From NCBI RefSeq assembly GCF_000330725.2, contig NZ_AMZY02000004.1:62001-126000 (forward strand): a stretch of 64,000 bases of DNA, written 5' to 3'. Source of the DNA: Mariniradius saccharolyticus AK6 (lineage in GTDB: Bacteria; Bacteroidota; Bacteroidia; Cytophagales; Cyclobacteriaceae). This document shows, one piece after another, positions 60,884 to 64,000 of this stretch. The stretch's first letter is position 1. Every line of letters starts with the position of its first letter. The notes under the pieces were generated by a model that was not told where the DNA came from, made no database searches, and saw only the letters and a program-made list of their open reading frames with translations. The position numbers and the translations under genes were made by a program.

Positions 60884-61873
60884 TTAGGCCATGCTATGTT
60901 CCAACAGGTATTCGGCGATTTGTACGGCGTTGGTAGCTGCGCCTTTGCGGAGGTTATCGGCCACGATCCACATGTTCAGGGTATTTGGCTGGGATTCATC
61001 CCTTCTCAGACGCCCTACAAATACCTCGTCACGCTTGTGGGCAGTGAGCGGCATCGGATAAATCTTGTTGGCTGGATCGTCCTGCAGCACCACTCCCGGA
61101 GTATTTGCCAGGATTTCCCGTACTTCGTCCAAGTCAAAATCCTTGTGGAACTCCACGTTGACTGATTCTGAGTGCCCGCCCATGGTGGGGACGCGGACCG
61201 TTGTCGCAGTCACTTGGACGCTCTGGTCTCCAAATATCTTCTTGGTCTCATTGACCATCTTCATCTCCTCTTTCGTGTATCCGTTGGGTTGGAAAACGTC
61301 GATATGGGGAAGCACATTCATGTCAATCCTGTAAGGATACACCATTTCAGCTGGCTCGCCTGCACGTTCGGCCATCATCTGATCCACAGCTGCTTTCCCT
61401 GTACCTGTCACAGACTGATAGGTAGACACCACGATGCGCTTGATGCCATATTTCAACCTGAGTGGGTTCAATACCACCACCATTTGGATGGTTGAGCAGT
61501 TGGGATTGGCGATGATGCGGTCATCAATCCTGAGGTCCTTGGCATTGATCTCCGGAACCACCAGTTTCTTGGTAGGATCCATCCTCCATGCTGAGGAATT
61601 GTCGATCACAATCGTGCCAACTGCCGCGAACTGTGGAGCCCATTCCAAAGAAGTACTTCCACCTGCTGAAAAAATCGCGACGTCAGGCTTCTCGGAAACA
61701 GCCTGTTTCAATCCTATCACCTTATATTCCTTACCCTTGAAGGTCATGACCTTGCCAACAGACCTTTCGCTGGCGACCAAGAGTAATTCGTCAAAGGGGA
61801 AGTTGTGCTCATCCAGCACTTCTAGGATTTCCGAGCCCACCAATCCGGTGGCTCCTACAACGGCTAGTTTCAT
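60884..61873 (-). CDS. asd: Aspartate-semialdehyde dehydrogenase
   Basis: Second step of the aspartate family. The 329-residue enzyme shows the Rossmann motif KLAVVGATGLVGSEILEVL, the catalytic Cys126 (NPNCSTIQ), and 'RVPTMGGHSESVNVEF' with the catalytic His. Length and motifs fit the usual NADP type. Together with the thrABC operon it gives nearly the complete threonine branch in 8 kb. A promoter element lies 39 bases upstream. Confidence 0.94.
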   Translation of the reverse strand: MKLAVVGATGLVGSEILEVLDEHNFPFDELLLVASERSVGKVMTFKGKEYKVIGLKQAVSEKPDVAIFSAGGSTSLEWAPQFAAVGTIVIDNSSAWRMDPTKKLVVPEINAKDLRIDDRIIANPNCSTIQMVVVLNPLRLKYGIKRIVVSTYQSVTGTGKAAVDQMMAERAGEPAEMVYPYRIDMNVLPHIDVFQPNGYTKEEMKMVNETKKIFGDQSVQVTATTVRVPTMGGHSESVNVEFHKDFDLDEVREILANTPGVVLQDDPANKIYPMPLTAHKRDEVFVGRLRRDESQPNTLNMWIVADNLRKGAATNAVQIAEYLLEHSMA

Positions 61874-61911
61874 TTTTCTAAATTGTTAAATGGATTTTTT
61901 GAACTGAACCG

Positions 61912-61919
61912 CAAAGGTA
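61912..61919 (-). promoter_or_regulatory. -7 element of asd
   Basis: On the minus strand TACCTTTG (CAAAGGTA on the plus strand) is an exact TAnnTTTG match, followed by GCGG, 38 bases upstream of the asd ATG at 61873. The -33 is weak (TTA-type). Confidence 0.55.
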
Positions 61920-62067
61920 AACCAAGAATTCCCATTTCTAACAGAAAACCGCGGCGAAATTGGGTTTCTTTCAATGAAATAGCCAAAATCATGAAAAATC
62001 TTGAAGCAATGGATGTTAAGCGTTTACAAACGGGATGAAAACGGAGAGATTCTTTATTTTCATCCAC

Positions 62068-64000
62068 ATGGTTTTGTTGAAGAAAATAGCGACTTGTTGC
62101 CTAATCCTAGCCGGGGTTTTGTTTGTATTTGTTCCCCGATTGTATGCACAGGTACAGGGATTTGAGGATCCGTTTGATATTGTAAGCCATCCAGAGGAGT
62201 TTTTGCCATTTTGGTCTGCCAACGAGGTGAGGGGTACGAGTGCCAGGGTGTTTCAAGCCATAGGGAAAGGGAGAAAGGGTTCGCATGCCTTGGCCGTGCA
62301 ACCGCTGACGACCTTCGAAGGGCAAGTATTTTTCCGAATCGAAAACTTGGATGTACAAAACGCCAAATTGGCCTTTTTCGCCCGGACGGAATCCAACGGA
62401 ACGGGAAACCGACCTGCTTTGCTTTTCCTTTCGTTTGCAAGGGAAGGAGAAACGGTGTTCACCAACAATATACAGATCGGCAACTCCGAAACTTTTCCCA
62501 ACAAGAACATGGCATTTCGACTGTTCGAAATCCCAATTCCCGAACCTTTCAAAAACCAGCGAAACTTCACCATCCGGTGGTCTATTTCGGTCGGCCCGGG
62601 AACTGGCTCTGCTGCGAGGGTTTTCTTGGATGATATGGGCCTGTGGGAGTCAGATGCGGTTGTGGATCCGGTAAAATTCCTCCAAACCAAGCCTTTGAAC
62701 CCCTTTTGGGTGGAACTCGGTGCTGACCGAGAAATTGATGAAATCCGGCCGAACCAGATTCGTTTAAAAGGAAATCCACCATTTTCCGTTATTCAGCCAA
62801 ACGATACGCTAATTTGGATAGAGTCGCCCGAACCACTGCAAACCTCGCCGATCGACATTGAACTCTATGAATTAAAGGAAAAATCGGGTGCTATCACTCC
62901 CGAGGTTCTTATTTCCATTCCAAACGATGTAATACGAACAGGCAGAATTGCCCCCATTTCCCCCAAAAATCTTTTGGTGGAGTTTTCACATCCCTATACA
63001 AAGCCATCTGTCAGCCAAACTGCAAAATTCCTCATCAACGGAAAAAACCCCAAAGACGTTGAATTGTTGGCTGATGGCTTTTCGATCAAGCTCAGGCTGA
63101 GCGAAGAACTTGTTCCAAGTGAGCATTTCATACTTGAATGCAGGGAAATTACTTCCGCATTGTCAGGTGGCACAGCTCCAATCCTTCGAGAAACTGCCTT
63201 TTTTGTGGATGGCATTTCGGAGGTCCAAGCAATCGATCCAAAAAGCATTTTGATTTCCCTCAAAGAGCCGGTCCGTACAGAAGATGTCGGCAAGGAAATG
63301 TTTGGACTCCAAGATAGCCCTGAGATTGCATTCAAACTGGAATTTCCAGACCATAAGACCATCTTGCTTCGGACGGAGCTTGAATTGGAAGAAGAGAAAG
63401 AATATCTCCTCCAAATTCCCCCGATGACAACGGTTCGGGGCTTTACTTTACCGGGAATTTGGAAGACCATCGTTTGGGATAAATCCCCACCCGAGTTGAC
63501 CTATGTGGTCCCTGTTCAGACAAACAAACTCATGTTGGTCTTTTCCGAGGATTTGGATCCTGCCTTTGCCCTCAACAAAGATGCCTATCGGATTGGGGCA
63601 GATACTCCCAGCTCCGTCGAACTTCAGCCAAAGCCCAACCAAGTGCTGACTACTTGGAAACAGAGTTTCTTGGAAGGTTCAAACTATCTTGTAGAAATCT
63701 CCGGCATTTACGACCTGCAAGGAAACCAAAACAACTTGCAAAAATTCCCATTCACCTACCAAAAACCCAAACCAATAGGCTTCAAGTCTATCGTCATCAA
63801 TGAAGTTATGCCCGCGCCAAGGGTAGGAAATAGTCTTCCCAACGCCGAATATGTCGAAATAATCAACACCAGTGATAGCCGAATCTTTATTGGCGGGATG
63901 CAATTGGCCAATTCGAGAAGGCAAAGCCAAATACCTTCCATTTCCCTGGATTCAGGCGAACTCCTCATCCTTTGTTCACGCACACATGTACCGCTATTGA
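62068..64000 (+). CDS. Exported lamin-tail-domain protein with Ig-like segments (3' partial)
   Basis: The frame is open from 62035 to the window end: at least 644 residues, with no stop. A signal peptide MVLLKKIATCCLILAGVLFV... ends at LYAQ; an ATG 33 bases upstream would lengthen it by 11 residues. The first 200 residues look like a galactose-binding or choice-of-anchor beta-sandwich ('VFFRIENLDVQNAKLAFFAR'). Later come two SbsA/Ig-like segments ('FSEDLDPAFALNKDAYRI'). From residue about 575 a lamin-tail domain begins (SIVINEVMPAPRVGN... AEYVEIINTSDSRI). A large cell-surface protein. The C-terminus, where a T9SS signal might lie, is outside. Confidence 0.85.
   Translation, partial: MVLLKKIATCCLILAGVLFVFVPRLYAQVQGFEDPFDIVSHPEEFLPFWSANEVRGTSARVFQAIGKGRKGSHALAVQPLTTFEGQVFFRIENLDVQNAKLAFFARTESNGTGNRPALLFLSFAREGETVFTNNIQIGNSETFPNKNMAFRLFEIPIPEPFKNQRNFTIRWSISVGPGTGSAARVFLDDMGLWESDAVVDPVKFLQTKPLNPFWVELGADREIDEIRPNQIRLKGNPPFSVIQPNDTLIWIESPEPLQTSPIDIELYELKEKSGAITPEVLISIPNDVIRTGRIAPISPKNLLVEFSHPYTKPSVSQTAKFLINGKNPKDVELLADGFSIKLRLSEELVPSEHFILECREITSALSGGTAPILRETAFFVDGISEVQAIDPKSILISLKEPVRTEDVGKEMFGLQDSPEIAFKLEFPDHKTILLRTELELEEEKEYLLQIPPMTTVRGFTLPGIWKTIVWDKSPPELTYVVPVQTNKLMLVFSEDLDPAFALNKDAYRIGADTPSSVELQPKPNQVLTTWKQSFLEGSNYLVEISGIYDLQGNQNNLQKFPFTYQKPKPIGFKSIVINEVMPAPRVGNSLPNAEYVEIINTSDSRIFIGGMQLANSRRQSQIPSISLDSGELLILCSRTHVPLL

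Noticed and set aside
1-64000. CRISPR arrays, tRNA or rRNA genes, insertion sequences, prophage
   Set aside because: No array of evenly spaced repeats, no cloverleaf-type arms or transposase/integrase motif was found on reading both strands. A dedicated scan would be needed to rule out a diverged tRNA.

Overview
The window reads as chromosomal DNA of a Bacteroidota bacterium, most likely order Cytophagales (Cyclobacteriaceae-like). This is inferred from the gene families: a TonB receptor with a carboxypeptidase-like N-terminal domain, a type IX secretion sorting domain, an S9 dipeptidyl peptidase, a LytS/LytTR system and a GH43 lipoprotein. It is supported by several TAnnTTTG promoter elements, the Bacteroidota -7 box, placed just ahead of start codons. 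Shine-Dalgarno signals are weak. Gene density is high and most genes are ordinary chromosomal genes. I see no rRNA, tRNA, CRISPR, prophage or insertion sequence.

Layout. 1-5435: lipid and housekeeping genes (CPBP protease, DUF2007, cdsA, glutamate dehydrogenase, phosphatidylserine decarboxylase, two small membrane proteins, TRIC-type channel). 5597-11629: a tight seven-gene run (TonB receptor, periplasmic helical-repeat protein, small beta-barrel, DUF2306 membrane protein, small lipoprotein, LytS-type kinase, LytTR regulator). It is preceded by two 12-bp direct repeats spaced like a LytTR operator. 11845-22925: RsmI-like methyltransferase, MltF-like transglycosylase, an RND efflux operon with an alpha/beta hydrolase, and an S9 peptidase. 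22926-23823: gene-free, with a roughly 256-bp imperfect tandem duplication of low-complexity sequence. 23824-25391: a signal-less subtilase followed by a small protein resembling a stand-alone subtilisin propeptide. 25589-35527: BNR-repeat protein, glnK-amtB, sugar nucleotidyltransferase, GH43, a RelE/ParE toxin-antitoxin pair, TlpA-like protein. 35644-46905: DoxX, recF, pdhA, TPR protein, ribH, aspartate kinase, PyrR-like protein, panB, T9SS-sorted FG-GAP protein, murF. 46951-53057: a 4-hydroxyproline-type catabolic cluster (AraC regulator, DapA-family deaminase, semialdehyde dehydrogenase, epimerase, MFS transporter). 53120-64000: DUF2179, META lipoprotein, thrABC with a threonine-rich leader peptide, a methyltransferase with asd, and the start of a large lamin-tail protein that runs off the window.

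How the genes work together. Asd and ThrABC cover most of the aspartate-to-threonine route, and a second, monofunctional aspartate kinase lies 15 kb away. The hydroxyproline genes would deliver 2-oxoglutarate, which glutamate dehydrogenase and the PII/AmtB nitrogen module link to nitrogen metabolism. The strongest regulatory signals are the threonine leader peptide (54606-54647), the LytTR-type repeats (5509-5541) and an inverted repeat in the AraC/deaminase divergent promoter (47888-47948).
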